Shown here: positions 45,433-58,421 of the stretch, piece after piece
How positions within the stretch are numbered: the stretch's first letter is position 1
How the letters are laid out: each line of letters begins with the position of its first letter
Assembly: GCF_024713945.1 (NCBI RefSeq)
Contig: NC_134681.1
Span: 2,046,001 to 2,110,000, forward strand
Direction of reading: 5' to 3'
Length of the DNA stretch: 64,000 bases
Origin: Dermatophagoides farinae
Lineage: Eukaryota; Arthropoda; Arachnida; Sarcoptiformes; Pyroglyphidae
Program-made: the position numbers and the translations under genes
Notes under the pieces: model-generated
What the model was told of the DNA's origin: nothing
The model's database searches: none
What the model saw: only the letters and a program-made list of their open reading frames with translations

Positions 45433-45762
45433 TTATTGAGGAGTCTGTTCGGACAAAAATTCATCAATGACTTGAATCACATGAACAGTTAATTGCCAAG
45501 TATCATTCAATAATTGACGCATTATAGTTACTTGTTCATTTAAATCATAGATCCGTGATCGATCCAGAATATTGTTCAATACCAAACGTCGTGTATTGAT
45601 TGTATCCATGGCCCGTTTACATAAATTCAATTGGCGAAGATTTTCTGCATTCAACATGCCTTCAGTTTGAAGGGCAATGAATAATGAACTGGCCATTATC
45701 GATACTCGAGTGGAATTTCGAAGTACTCGATATAATTCATCATATACTAATTGTGGATCCAT
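45433..45762 (-). CDS. Small helical protein of unknown family, paralogue 2
   Basis: 109 residues beginning MDPQLVYDELYRVL. The frame is open well above this ATG, but the upstream part is Lys/Phe/Gln-rich and looks like leader or intron, so I chose the ATG at 45,762. It shares with paralogue 1 the spacing LNA-x3-R-x-LN-x-C-x3-M-x2-IN-x-RR and a C-terminal helix. It lacks the acidic tail and ends LSEQTPQ. No targeting signal or catalytic motif. Function unknown; a small scaffold or complex subunit would fit the composition, but nothing shows it. Confidence 0.7.
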   Translation of the reverse strand: MDPQLVYDELYRVLRNSTRVSIMASSLFIALQTEGMLNAENLRQLNLCKRAMDTINTRRLVLNNILDRSRIYDLNEQVTIMRQLLNDTWQLTVHVIQVIDEFLSEQTPQ

Positions 45763-46276
45763 TTTTTGTTTTCGTTGTTGTTGTTTTTCTTTTTTTTTCC
45801 AAGTTTTCACTCGATAAATGATGATAATGTGGAGATGACTGTGAAAATAATAACAAAATAAAAAGAAATTTATTGAATTTGAAATAAATTCATACAAAAC
45901 CTGATTCTTTGAATTTTTTTTTTTGCTGACACAAATAAAGTCTTGTAACCAAACAAGTAAATTGATCAATATCAAAGAGGCAAATGAAATTCGGTGATAC
46001 AACAAATGTCGAAAATCAACAAATAACCAAACGACAACAAAATGTGAATCGTTTTAAATATGAAAATGAATGAAAAACAACAACTACGAAGCAGTTATTT
46101 TGTGTGCCAGATCAACGGATTCAAATTGTGAGGAAAGAAAAAAAAATATGGAAAAAAATTTGCTTTATGATGATGTTTAATGATATGAATCGCTGTTATC
46201 GTTATTCAAAATTCCCTAGAAATATATAATGGATTTTGGTTTGGCGATTAGGATCGCGACTACCACATTAGTGAAA

Positions 46277-46286
46277 TATATTTATA
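46277..46286 (-). promoter_or_regulatory. Possible TATA box upstream of the 45.4-kb gene
   Basis: Reads GGCTATAAATATA on the - strand, in the least repetitive part of the spacer, about 515 bases above the chosen ATG. That distance would need a long leader or a 5' intron. Confidence 0.3.
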
Positions 46287-47015
46287 GCCTGGTTGATCTT
46301 TATTTCTGTAACTGATCGAATTTATTGGTTTGCAATAAAAATAACCAAACAACCAACTAACCACAAAGACAACAATCGAAAAAAAAACTTTGAAAAATCA
46401 ATTCCTATGAAACGTTGATTGGTAACATACGCACACTATACTGCACAGTTGAATAATCGCCGTATTCATCATCACTACATATAAGCCGATAATTGTGAAT
46501 CGTGAATGGTTTTAGGATATTTCTAACAAATTCAAATAGCGACATCTAGCGATAGATAGTGGGTATTTTTTTCCTTTTTTATTTATTATTATACAGATTC
46601 ACACCCATATACATATACCCCGAAAAAAATGGGGAAAAAAGTCTATGTAAGCCACGCATTTTACGGACACTTTTCCATCCCCTGCCTTACTGTTGCTGTA
46701 CAAAGTTTGCACTTTTTTCCCGCTAGGATTTTTTTCAATGTAGAGAAAAATGTACGCAGCGCAATATTGTTGGAAAAATAGAGTTGCTATAGATAATGAT
46801 TTTCATCGAATTTTTTCATCTGGCATTTAATGTAAAAGATTTCGACCAAGATTACTACAAAAAAGTGATCGACTAAAAAAAGAAATTTTTAGAAAAGAAA
46901 TCATCATGATCGATTTAAATTTATGAATGTGTTGCCATCTGTTGACAGTTTCAATTAATTTTAATTGATAGAAAAAAATTGAAATTCATTGAATTATCAA
47001 CAAAATATATATCTT

Positions 47016-47021
47016 TTTATT
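47016..47021 (-). terminator. Polyadenylation signal of the IP3 receptor gene
   Basis: Reads AATAAA on the - strand, about 25 bases past the stop codon at 47,046. Confidence 0.5.
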
Positions 47022-47045
47022 CAATTAAAAAAATTTTTTTTCTAT

Positions 47046-50000
47046 TTATTTATCCATACTAATATTGTATGGTGTTGTTGTTCCATTGGAGCTATTGCCA
47101 GAAGCAGAAGCAGCAGCTGCAGCAGCAATGATATTTGGTATAATCGATGATGAATTATCACCACTACCACCAAGACCAAAACCATGACCATGACTATGAT
47201 GATGATGATGATGATGGCCTATCATCGTTGTTGTTGTTGTCGACATAGTTGTTGTTGTAATCGGTGTTGTTGTTGTAACCGAAGGCATTGTTAAACTTGT
47301 ACCAAATAAACCTTTACGATGTTGTTGTTTACGTTGTTCCATCATCTAATTTGAGAAATGAAAAAAAAAAACAAAACAAAAAAATTTCAAAATTGAATTA
47401 CTATTAATGAATCAATCAATCAAATACCTGTTCTTTTAATTCATTCAATTGACGACTAAGTAATGACATTTGTTTATGTGTCAATTCTAATTGTGATTGT
47501 AATGTACGCAATTCATTCTGTTCATTATCACCATCATCAGCTGCTAATGACATTGCACGCATACGTGGAAACCAATCTAGATTACGTTCTTTGATCATCA
47601 ATGCAACATAACTTTCAGGGCCAGTAAATTCTGTTGGATCTTTTACACGTACAAGAACAATAAAATAAAGATAATGCCACATATTATGTTCACAATAGAT
47701 ATGTTCTTCAAACGAAACGCTTTTATTATCGAATGCTGAACGTTCTAGGCCTATTTTTTTGGCAAAAAAAAAATCAGTCAATCAATCAATCGATACAATA
47801 CAATACAAGGTAAAGTACATACCGCAAATAAAACAAGTATTACGTAAAATTTCTTCTTTTTGTTGTTTTTCCGAACGAAGATCAGCAAACGTATCGATAA
47901 TGACACCAAAAATCAGATTCAAAATAATAATGATGACTATAAAAAAGAATAGTAAATCATAGACAACACGTGCAACAAACAATGATTCATTTGAGCTTGG
48001 TGAACGTAAAACATCGCCAATACCACCACCATTACGGAGACCATGATTGACCGTTGTAATGATACACATTAACAGTGAATCACAAGCACGTTCTTTGATT
48101 GTTTCATCATCATCATCATCATCACCACCACCGCCACCACCACCATCGCCAATCTCATGATGATGATTTGAATTTATCATTTCCATTGGAATATTGGAAG
48201 CCGTTTCTAGGCTATCATTCAACATTAGATTAATTGAATCATCTTGAATTTTGCATTCAATTTGATTTGAACAATATTCCCATTTCCATTGTTGTTGTTG
48301 TTGTCGATAGTGATTAAACAGAAATGATTGATTATTCATTCGATAAATATTGTATAGTACACCATTGAATTGTTGATTATTATTCAATTTCATCATCATT
48401 CGATGATTATAATTTGAATCGGATAGATTTTCTCGTACGAATAAATGTTTTTCATTTGTTGTTTCAAGAATTTTATTCAAATTATTTCTCGATTCCATGA
48501 TTGATGATGGCAATGATGATGATGATGATGATGTGACCACATCGACTTCAAGTAGAAAATCATCACGAAAAAATAGATAACCAATAATGGAGAATAGATA
48601 GACAAGTATCAATGCTAATAATGCAGTCAAAATGATTGATCGGCCATTACGTGTTACGGATCGTATTACATTACGTAATGTTTCCTCTTGATATACAACG
48701 TTTAATAACTATATAAAATAAATTTTCGATTATTACAATTACGGAATTTTTTCTCTCATTATCATGAACGATACATACCAAAACTGAATAAAATAATGAA
48801 TGACCACTAAGACCAATGATGCAAAAACAAAGATAGACAATATGATAGACAAATTCTTTATCAATCAAGATTTTGTCCCATTTTTTATTAAATGTTCCAT
48901 TGTTTCCCATTATACTAATCAGATGAATTGCTTTTATAAATACATTAATCAATCCTAATAGCCATAATGTTGGTTGTATGCCAATCGAATATATTAATCG
49001 TAATATTGTCGATGAGATCATCATGTAGAAACAATATTTTCCTGGAAATGAAAATACCGATGCTATTGATATCAATAATATTGCCCATAATATTGCCGAT
49101 AATCGTGGATCGATTTCAGTTTTCGTTGGAAATGGATACATTAATGCAACTATTAGATTTATGACAACGGCCAAATTGAATGAAAATGAATTCCATAATG
49201 TCATATTACGTGATACCCAATATAGAAATGGTTGTTCTATTTAATGGAAAAAATTTACAATTAAAGTGAAGAGAAAAAAATATATATATATCTATCAAAT
49301 TTACCTCGAAGACGTTTTTGCCATTTCATTTCATTGAATAAATCTTCAGCACGTTCGAAAAAATCAAAAACTTTACTACCCTGTTCATCACGTTCAGATG
49401 TATAATAGATTTTCATTTTTGATTCATCCGTCAAAAATTCACAAATCTGTGGCACTGGAAATACAATCTGTTCCATTGTACGATCAATACGTACAATCTA
49501 TAGGTTAGGTGATTAAAAAAATGATGATCAGTAAAAGTTTCATTCAATCAATCAATTTTTTTTTCACATACCTCAATCTGTGCTGTATGTGATTGATAAT
49601 AATTCAATGCATCTCTCATTTCATGATTCATCATCAACAGTTGATCCGAACCGCGTAATGAATTTTTAAGAATATCAGCCAATTCTTTGTTATGTTGTGC
49701 CAGCTGATGACAGAGTATATAGATATTGTGACCAACTTCTTTTGGGTCAACTAGATTTATTGGATTTATTGACGGTGGTAACATTGACATTGATGCAATA
49801 CTTGGACGTCTTCTTGGTGAATCAATACCATTCGTAGTGGACGTAGCCATTATTGATGTTGATCCAAGTAAATCACCAATATCTGGATTGATTGTTGGTG
49901 AATCTTGATCAAATTGTTCTTGCAATGTTAATGATGTTTGATATGATAATGATGGCAGTACAACCTTTTTATGAAATGCATTACATGCAACTTCCAACAA

Positions 50001-53000
50001 TTGTTTTGGACTCATATTATATAGTATACGTTCAGCATTTTCTGAATCAGCACGACTTTCCATGATAGCAAGCAACAATTTGGATGCATTATTTTTCAAT
50101 TCCAATACAAGATCAACACGTTTTTTGCCCAATGGATTTATGTCATTCAATAACAATGCAATGATGATATCGATTCCATTCGATTCATGCATTGCAATAC
50201 AATTTTGATTCTCATGACAAGGACCTTGACAATATTCGGTTAATGTTTCCAATGTTTGATTAACAAGTGCCACATTCGATTCATTTATATATAGTCCAAG
50301 CAATCCAAGACCACCGGTTGTTGAACCACAAATACGATCTAAAAATATTAATGTTTCTGAAACTAAATTGAAATTTGATTTTTGATGTTGATTTCTGAGG
50401 AAATTCTGCAATTGAAGATTATGATTTTCACATAACAATTGTAGAAAACGTAAAATTTGTCTCATCACGGCAATTTCGGATGGTAATTTTATCACTTTAT
50501 TTGTGGGATTTTGTTGAAAAAATTTATTATTATTTGCCGATGCTGATGAACGTTTACGTGTGAATGCAACCGGTGGTACGATTTGATCAAAACCAGAAGC
50601 ACATTCTTCAATTTGACCAATCAACATTGGCGTAGAAATATTATCATCGTTTAGGCCGGAATTTTTATAAAATTCACTTGAATTAACACTTATAGTGGAT
50701 TTAATTTCTTGTTGTGCAAATTTCATTTTGTCATAGAAAACTTTGAAAAATTTTTCTGAATTATTTTGTTGTGTTAATTTCTGATAAATGGATTTCTGTA
50801 TGACTGGATTACCACCTTCCAATAATGCAATGCCCAACTCAACGGATTCAACAAATATTGAATAACTTGGATTTGACATGATTAATTCAACAACCAGATT
50901 ACTGGCACCTTCACGATCTAGATGTGATTGTACTTCATGTAATGTCATTTCAGCACGTGTTAACATTATTGAACCAGGACCATATGATCCATATGCTGGT
51001 TGACTGGAATTTGATGATGAATAATGTTTACGGTCAAATATCGTTTGTGGACGATTCATCATTTTATTACGACGTGGATTTTTCGTTGCCATTAAACGAT
51101 TCTGTACACTATCCACAGTATCATAAAGATGTGCAGATTTTTCATTCAATGTATCGTAATTTGAGCCATTTGATTCTTCTGTTTCACATGGAAACATTGC
51201 TGCAAATAATGATGAAAATAACGATGATGTCGTTGTTGTTTTTGTTGCTGTTGATCCAGAATTTTCACAGCCACGATTATTATTATTACGATCAATTTCA
51301 CATCCATTATTATCATCATGGTAAATGGTACTAATTTCTTTTGCATTGTTACAGCTTGATTCATCATTATTATTGTTATTATTATCATCAAATGTAAATT
51401 TATGTTTTAACGTTTTTAATCTACAACGATTACGATTTTTTGGTGTCGATGAAATTGTTGTCATCGTCGTTGATGATGATGATGATGCTGATGATGATGA
51501 CGCTGAGACCGTATCACCATTTGATTGAATCAATTTGGTTTGATTTCGTTGTCGTTGTTGTTGTAGTTGATTATTATTTGCAACATTTATAGAATGATTT
51601 ATTAATAATTCATTTTGTTGTTGTCGTGGTTTTACAAGATAACGATCCAACAATGTTTTACGTAATTCTTCACCACGTTCATCAAAATTTGGATCCACAT
51701 GCATCATTTCTTTTAATGTTTGCAATACTTTTATGCAAAGTTTTTCATCTTTTTCTTCCATTAATTCTAATTTTTCCGTATGTTTAATTAGTTTACAAAT
51801 AAAACCACCATTATCACAGATTTTTTTGGCATTCGAATTGTATGGAAATAATGTTTCCGGTTTATAGAATACATCGACCAGTACAGATAATTCAGCCATA
51901 ACTAATGGCCGTAATTGATCTTCTAATAATGTTACAATATCTTGAAATGCATCAATAATTGATCGATCATTATTTGTACGTGTTGCTGCTGCTGTTGTTG
52001 CTGTTGATGATGATGATGTAGAATTTTTTATACGTGCATGATTTGTTGTTGATGATGATGACGAAGTAGCAGCAGTAATTGATTGTGGATACAGTTTTGC
52101 TAAATCATAACCAAACATATAACGTGTATTACCACCACCACTACTGGTCATACCGACTGAACGTGCAGCCGATAACCATACACGGGAATTTTTCGTTATG
52201 GACATTTGTTTCTGAAACATATTCAACACCTGTGTTTCCAATTCATTCGGTATGGCTATACCACGATTTTTCGATATATCCACCAATGTACGTAGACAAT
52301 TTTCAACATTTATACGTTGTGGTAATGTAAGCCATGTACAGGTGCTTAAACGAAATATACTTTGCAATGTTTTGACAAAAACTGGCTGATGTGTCTAATG
52401 GGTAAAATGAATTTTTTTTTGATTAGCGAAAAAATATCGACAAAAAAAATCGAATATAATCAAACCTGTACAATTGAACTTTGATCACTGAATGGTGAAT
52501 TGAAAAATATTGTAATCAAATTAATAATTGAATTTGTAACATAATTATTGAGCGCATAATCAGCATGATTACGATCATGTGTTGAATTACAAACGGTGCC
52601 AATATCGATGAGAAAATTTTCCAACAATGTCCATATATGATTTGATGTATAAATTTCTTTCATTTCCATTTCGGTGTCAATAAAACAATGTGCTAAAAAA
52701 TCAATATATGCTTCTTTCACTTGTGGTATACAATCTTCGTGCTGTACAACATCCAATATATCATCCAATGATAATAATGAATGACATTTAACTTCGGTGA
52801 ATGCATTTTTACCTTCAGTACAGCTTGCCAATAATTTCACCAAATTTATATGATAATGTAATGGACCAACTTCATCCAATTGATGGCGTTCAGAACGCAT
52901 CATTTCAACTAATGATTGAAAACTAGAACGATCATTATAGAATACCAATACATCATCACCGGCATTTATTAATTCTTGCATGACAAAATTTTGACATTTT

Positions 53001-56000
53001 CGTACAACTTGTCCTTCGGCTTTGACAATTGTTCGTAGAAATTTTAAATATTGTACATGACGTCCATTTGTTTCGATACAATGTACAAAATGTTGCACAA
53101 CACGTTCACTAATTTCATTACAAAGGGCAATATTATCCTTGTAAATTGCACACATTGTTTTTGCTTCAAGAATCTATTCATGATCAATAAATTAATCGAA
53201 ACAATGAAAATATATAATAATTACACTTACCCCAGGTGTCATAAAAAGATCCAAATGTTTCTCAAGAATCGATTGATTCTGATGATTTGAAAGGCAAAAA
53301 TGTTGTAGAAATTCATGCGCCATTTTCATCACCTCGTCCATACGAATATCTTTTTTATCATATGGAATACGTAATAATTCCAACACGACAATATGTGCAC
53401 TCATATTACGCAACAGTCGTTGTTCATGTTTTCGTGCTTTACGTTCTTGACTTAGGCCGCTAGATTCCTGTACACAAAGCCTAGTTAAACGTTGTAGAAT
53501 TTTTTTTATCGTCTCATAATTTATAAATGAATGCTGGCCACATTCATTTTGTTGTTGAATTTCTTGTTGTTGATTCAATAATGCCGATAATGATGAAACA
53601 AATTGTGATTCATTACGATGTAATAACAAAGAATCATTATAATGATTCTTATTATACATTGATGGTGATGCCGGTAATGATATTGATATTGTCGATATTT
53701 GTTGTTGTGGTGCTTGTAAATGATGATTCGATAACATTGACGGTGTTGATTGCTTTTTATTATGATTTTGTTGTTGTTGTGATGATGATGATGATGATTG
53801 ATGATGATGATGATGATGGTGATGATAATCATCATCATTCATTGAATAGCCTAATGTATTCAATTTTAATGATGAATTTGGTGTTGATTTATTATTGAAA
53901 TTAGCGCCACCACCACCTATGTTGTCGTTATTTGTCAAATTATTCAATGCTGTTTGTGATGATGATTGGCCACTACTACCACCAAATATGATTGATGGTG
54001 GCTGTTGTTGTTGTTGCAATGATAATGACGGTATTGGCAATCGTAAGTCATGTTCATCCAGATTTTTTGTCGATTTATATACCCATAATTCAGATTTTTC
54101 AACAATCAATCGAAATTGATCCAGATCAGATTTGATTTGTTTATAATTTTCAACATCATTCGTTGACACCAACAGTTGTACTTGGCGAAATGATTGCAAT
54201 ACTTCTTGTCGTTGAGAAAAATGACGAAACAATAAATGCAATGCTTCGCTAACCAATGGTTGATATTCATGCATTGTAAGATGGACAAGAACACGTAAAA
54301 ATGTACAACCACCCATACCGTCCAGGTCGATTTCATCACCAAATATCTGTTCAGCTTGTTGTGCGATACGATCCAGATCTAATCCACGATCACCAATTGA
54401 TACGTTATTTGATTGTCCATTATGATCATTATCGATTTTATTTCCATTTGTCGATGATTGATTCTGATGAATATTTTCCCAATGATGATTATCACGATTA
54501 TTAGTGCAATTGCCACCACCACCACCACCACCATTGTTGATTGTCGCTGTTGTTGTCGACGTTGTACCACTACCATTATTATTCAATAATGCTGTAGTAA
54601 TCTTATGATGGCTCATATCGATTTCATTTTTAAATATGGATAATAAACCTGTAATACGATAATCCATACGAACATTTAAAATGAATTGTAAAATTTCAAT
54701 AATTTTCAATTTTGTATCCATAACTAATGTATCCATCATTAATAATCTATTTCGATTATTATTTGCCGTTGTTACATTTGTTGTTGCCGATGATGATAAA
54801 TTTCCCGCCGCCGCTGTTGTTCTTGTTGTTGTTGTTGTTGCTGTTTTTGTCGATTTTAATTGCGTAACATTATTATTATTGTTCATTGTAGCTGAATCAT
54901 TAGATAAACTACTAATTAATGATGATTTCCTCGATGATATCGAACAATCAACAGGTGATGATTGTTGATTATTATTGGATTCTAAAATTTCCGCCACATT
55001 CACTACATCATCTTCACTTTCTAACATTGAATTCAATTGTTTAATCATTTGTTCATCGGTGATAGTTAATGTACCATCACCATATTGATTTTGTTGTATT
55101 AATGATGAAATACGTTTTTTCAATGTTCTTCGTATGAAGCCACTTTTGGATTCTTTTGGACGTAAATCATTCGAATTTGAATGATTATTATTAGAAGATC
55201 CATTGGCTATTTTCAATCTATTATTATTATTGGTGATTTTCATATTCAAATCATCATTTGTACCATTAGTAGCAGTAGTGACACTAGTAGTAGTTGTACT
55301 AGTATTTGTAGTAGCAGAAACAGCGCCACCTGTAACACCACCACCACCACCACCACCATCAGATGTACAATCCAAAATATTCAATAATGTCTTGGTTAAT
55401 CGTAATAAATCACTAAAATTATAGAAACCAAAATAGATTAATTTTCGTGCCAATTTCACCACTTCATATGTTAATTTATTCTGTTCACGATCCATAAATG
55501 ACCATTCATGACTAACAACATTGCAAAGATAATCTTCAACAAAACTCATTGTTGAACTTAATTTACGTTTCACTGTTTCTTTCATCGCTACATCTGATTC
55601 ACGTTTATTACGGTCATAATCTTGTATGGAAAGATTTTTCGGTATCTCTGACCATAATCTTGCATATTTTACTGGTGTTATTTGTTCCTGTGGATCACGA
55701 TCAACATGCATATGTAACATTAGACGACAAAATGATGCACGTAAATCATATGGTAATGCTTCATCTGACATACATTTTTGTATTAATTCCACATCTAAAT
55801 GTGGTGACAGATTATCGATGGCTAAATATTGTCGATCTAAACACATATTACTAAAAAGATCAAGTTGATGGCGATAATATTCTAATAGATTACGATCATC
55901 TTGATTACCATCACGTGCGCTATATGATAATTCACGTATCGATCTAGTTTGTTTACCATTATCCCATATCAGTATGACTTCTTCTTCTTCTTCTGTCGTT

Positions 56001-58421
56001 ATTATTGGCACAATTTCACCACAATTATTTTCCATTTCTAATTCTACTTCAACCGATGTTTTTACCAGCCGTGTTTGTATTAGTATGTCAGAATTTTTTG
56101 CAGCTAATACCGTCTTACAAATCAATTCTTGTGTTATTGGGATGGCAACTTTTTTCGATATACACAGATCAGATAGATAGTCTAAAAAACGAGATTCACG
56201 ATTTTTTCGCACCAACGATATGAATGTTTCAATTTCATTTGCAGTAATATGTTGTTCCAACAGTTTACGATTTGAATGCAATAATGCTGTTATCGTATCT
56301 TCGGCTAGAACATCATAACCGATTTGTTTTTGCATAAAACCAAACCATTTGGCGATATATTCTTGATTTTTACGATAATCATGTTGTGATAAACGTAATA
56401 CACGATAACAGAGGCGAAAAATCTGTTTATATGATGCATTACGTGAATCATTTAGTTCATCCATTTTCAGTAATGTACCCGTTGTGTCTGCACTGTCAAT
56501 AAATGGTGCTTGAAGAATTTTGAATAATTGTTTCAGAATATTTTGTTCACGTAATAATTTTTGCCGTTCTCTATTCGTATATGTTGGTGTCAATTCAAAT
56601 GGTCCGGCACGATTTGGTTCATTTTCAAGATTGGCAATAAAATAAATGATATCTTGTAATAATTGTATTAATAATTTTCTATCATTTTGTGCTATAGTTT
56701 TGGCTTCCATTTTCTTTGAAATCTGTGTTAGGACGAAACAAGCATCATTTACAAAATCCAAATCACGAACTTCTGTTGGTGAAACCGGTACAATGGCAAA
56801 CGCTTCTTTATCTTCACGTATTTGTGCACAACCAACTTTTGACATTACTGGCCGTTCTTCATCACGATCAATCGGTATAGTTGTTGAATGTATCCATGTA
56901 TTCGTACAAACATGACGCATACGTACATACGAATTTTGTGGAACCAAATCATCTGTACGTGTTAATGTTGTTGCATCTAATTCAAATATACTGGCTATAT
57001 CATAATTAGCTGGTACAGAGACTAGTTGATAAACTGGCCCATTGCCCTGTAATTTGGAACGCATTGAATCATATGTATCATCATCATCAATTTCGGCGGC
57101 CAAATATTGACCAGTGGCCAAATGTTTAAAACGAAACAATGAATTCCAATGTCCAGCACCACCACGACATGGATCCTGTTGTACAACTTCAACTTCCCAT
57201 AATGCTTTTGAACTTGTTGCAGCCGTTGCTGTCATACGGCCAGTTGAACGTAGAAAAACGTATTGTTGATTTTTATAATCATCCATTGTAAGAAATTTTT
57301 CCTGTTCAGCATGAAATAATCGTACAACATCACTTGCTTTCAATACATCGTCAATATTTTCTTTACAATCAAGAAACAATGATATTTTCCAACATGTATC
57401 ACAATTAATGGCATTCACTTCTTTACAGCCAGGATTATCCGGTAAATCATAATTACTTGCATGCAATGGTTGGCCAGCATTCACCGGTGTCAATACAACT
57501 TTATCGCCAACAACAACATTATCACCGGTTGAACGTAATTTATAGAATGGTACAATATAAAACCATGAACCTTCATTGCCATTAGAATCAAGATATACGC
57601 GCATTGAATTTTTTTCCAACAATGCTGGTAAACGTTTATTGACTGTAAGAAATTTATTCGATTTCAAATGTAATAATTGTATGACAGCACCATATTGTAT
57701 GATGGTGCCCATTAATTTACGATTTTCAGTTTCATTTTGTTTCTTTTCCAATTCGGCAGCATGCTAATAATGATAATAATTATAAAATAAAATTAAATGA
57801 AATTAATTGCAAAAAAAATTGTATAATAATTACATGTAATTTTTTCAATAAAACAGCATCACTAGCACTAGTTGCCGATTGTTTAGCTGCTTTCAAGAAT
57901 TGTTTCTGCGCAGAATAACGATTCATTGGACTTATTTTGAAAAGACAATCACGAAATTTTTTTGGCGGCGATTGTGGATTACCCGATTCTGGTTGTATAA
58001 CGCAACGATCATCAACCAAACTTGAATTGAATTTTTGTTTATGAAAAAAAAAATTGAAGAAAAAGAGAAAAGTTTATATAAAAAAAAATTGCCAAACAAA
58101 ATGAATGTGTACACTGTGTGTGTGTGTTCAATGATCTATGCACAAAAAAAAAAATTACTGCTAAACTTTTGCATCATTTTAATTTAGTTGCTACTCATGA
58201 TTAACGGAATGGAATGTTATGGAAAATTTGTTCTGATGATTTTTTTCTCAATGACAATAAATTGACTGTATGAATCGAAAATGTTTTTGTTTTGTTTCTC
58301 TCTTTTTTTTTGTCGTTGCATCAGAAACTTACCCGAGTGTTGAAAGAAAACCGCAAACATTTCCTTCGGCATAAAGCGATATCATATCGCCCACCTGTAA
58401 GAATGTTGTATTTTCACACAT
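47046..58421 (-). CDS. Itpr: Inositol 1,4,5-trisphosphate receptor (ER calcium release channel)
   Basis: Opens in response to IP3 and releases calcium from the ER as a tetramer. Coding exons in transcript order: 58,421-58,333; 58,020-57,834; 57,763-53,231; 53,173-52,466; 52,394-49,572; 49,497-49,305; 49,236-48,779; 48,708-47,823; 47,750-47,428; 47,345-47,046. All are GT/AG and in phase, giving 3,499 residues against about 2,700-2,800 in most animals. N-terminus [20 protein letters not shown], with beta-trefoil/MIR domains (1-about 440), IP3-binding residues in FLRSTGR (about 268), and [19 protein letters not shown]. Six-helix channel region near the C-terminus with selectivity filter GGGIGD (about 3,224) and the pore helix that follows. 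The linker domain pairs CFIC with HIYCEH. The excess length is Asn/Ser/Thr/Gln/Gly insertions in the regulatory region and luminal loop. The C-terminal tail is His-rich. Confidence 0.97.

Larger units (their letters stand above)
45763..47045. other. Region between the small gene and the IP3 receptor 3' end
   Basis: Contains the 5' flank of the 45.4-kb gene, including a TATAAATATA string on the - strand (46,286-46,277), then higher-complexity DNA at 46,230-46,940 without an open frame. CTCF-like motifs lie at 46,538-46,555 and 46,931-46,947. The receptor polyadenylation signal is at 47,016-47,021. Confidence 0.5.

Noticed and set aside
45763-46005. Upstream extension of the 109-residue small protein to 190 residues
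   Set aside because: The extra N-terminal part is Lys/Gln/Phe-rich with a simple-sequence look, and it does not align with the paralogue.
53527-53898. Antisense frames inside the IP3 receptor and dop1 exons
   Set aside because: They are opposite-strand shadows of GAT/CAT and CAA repeats in well-supported coding exons.
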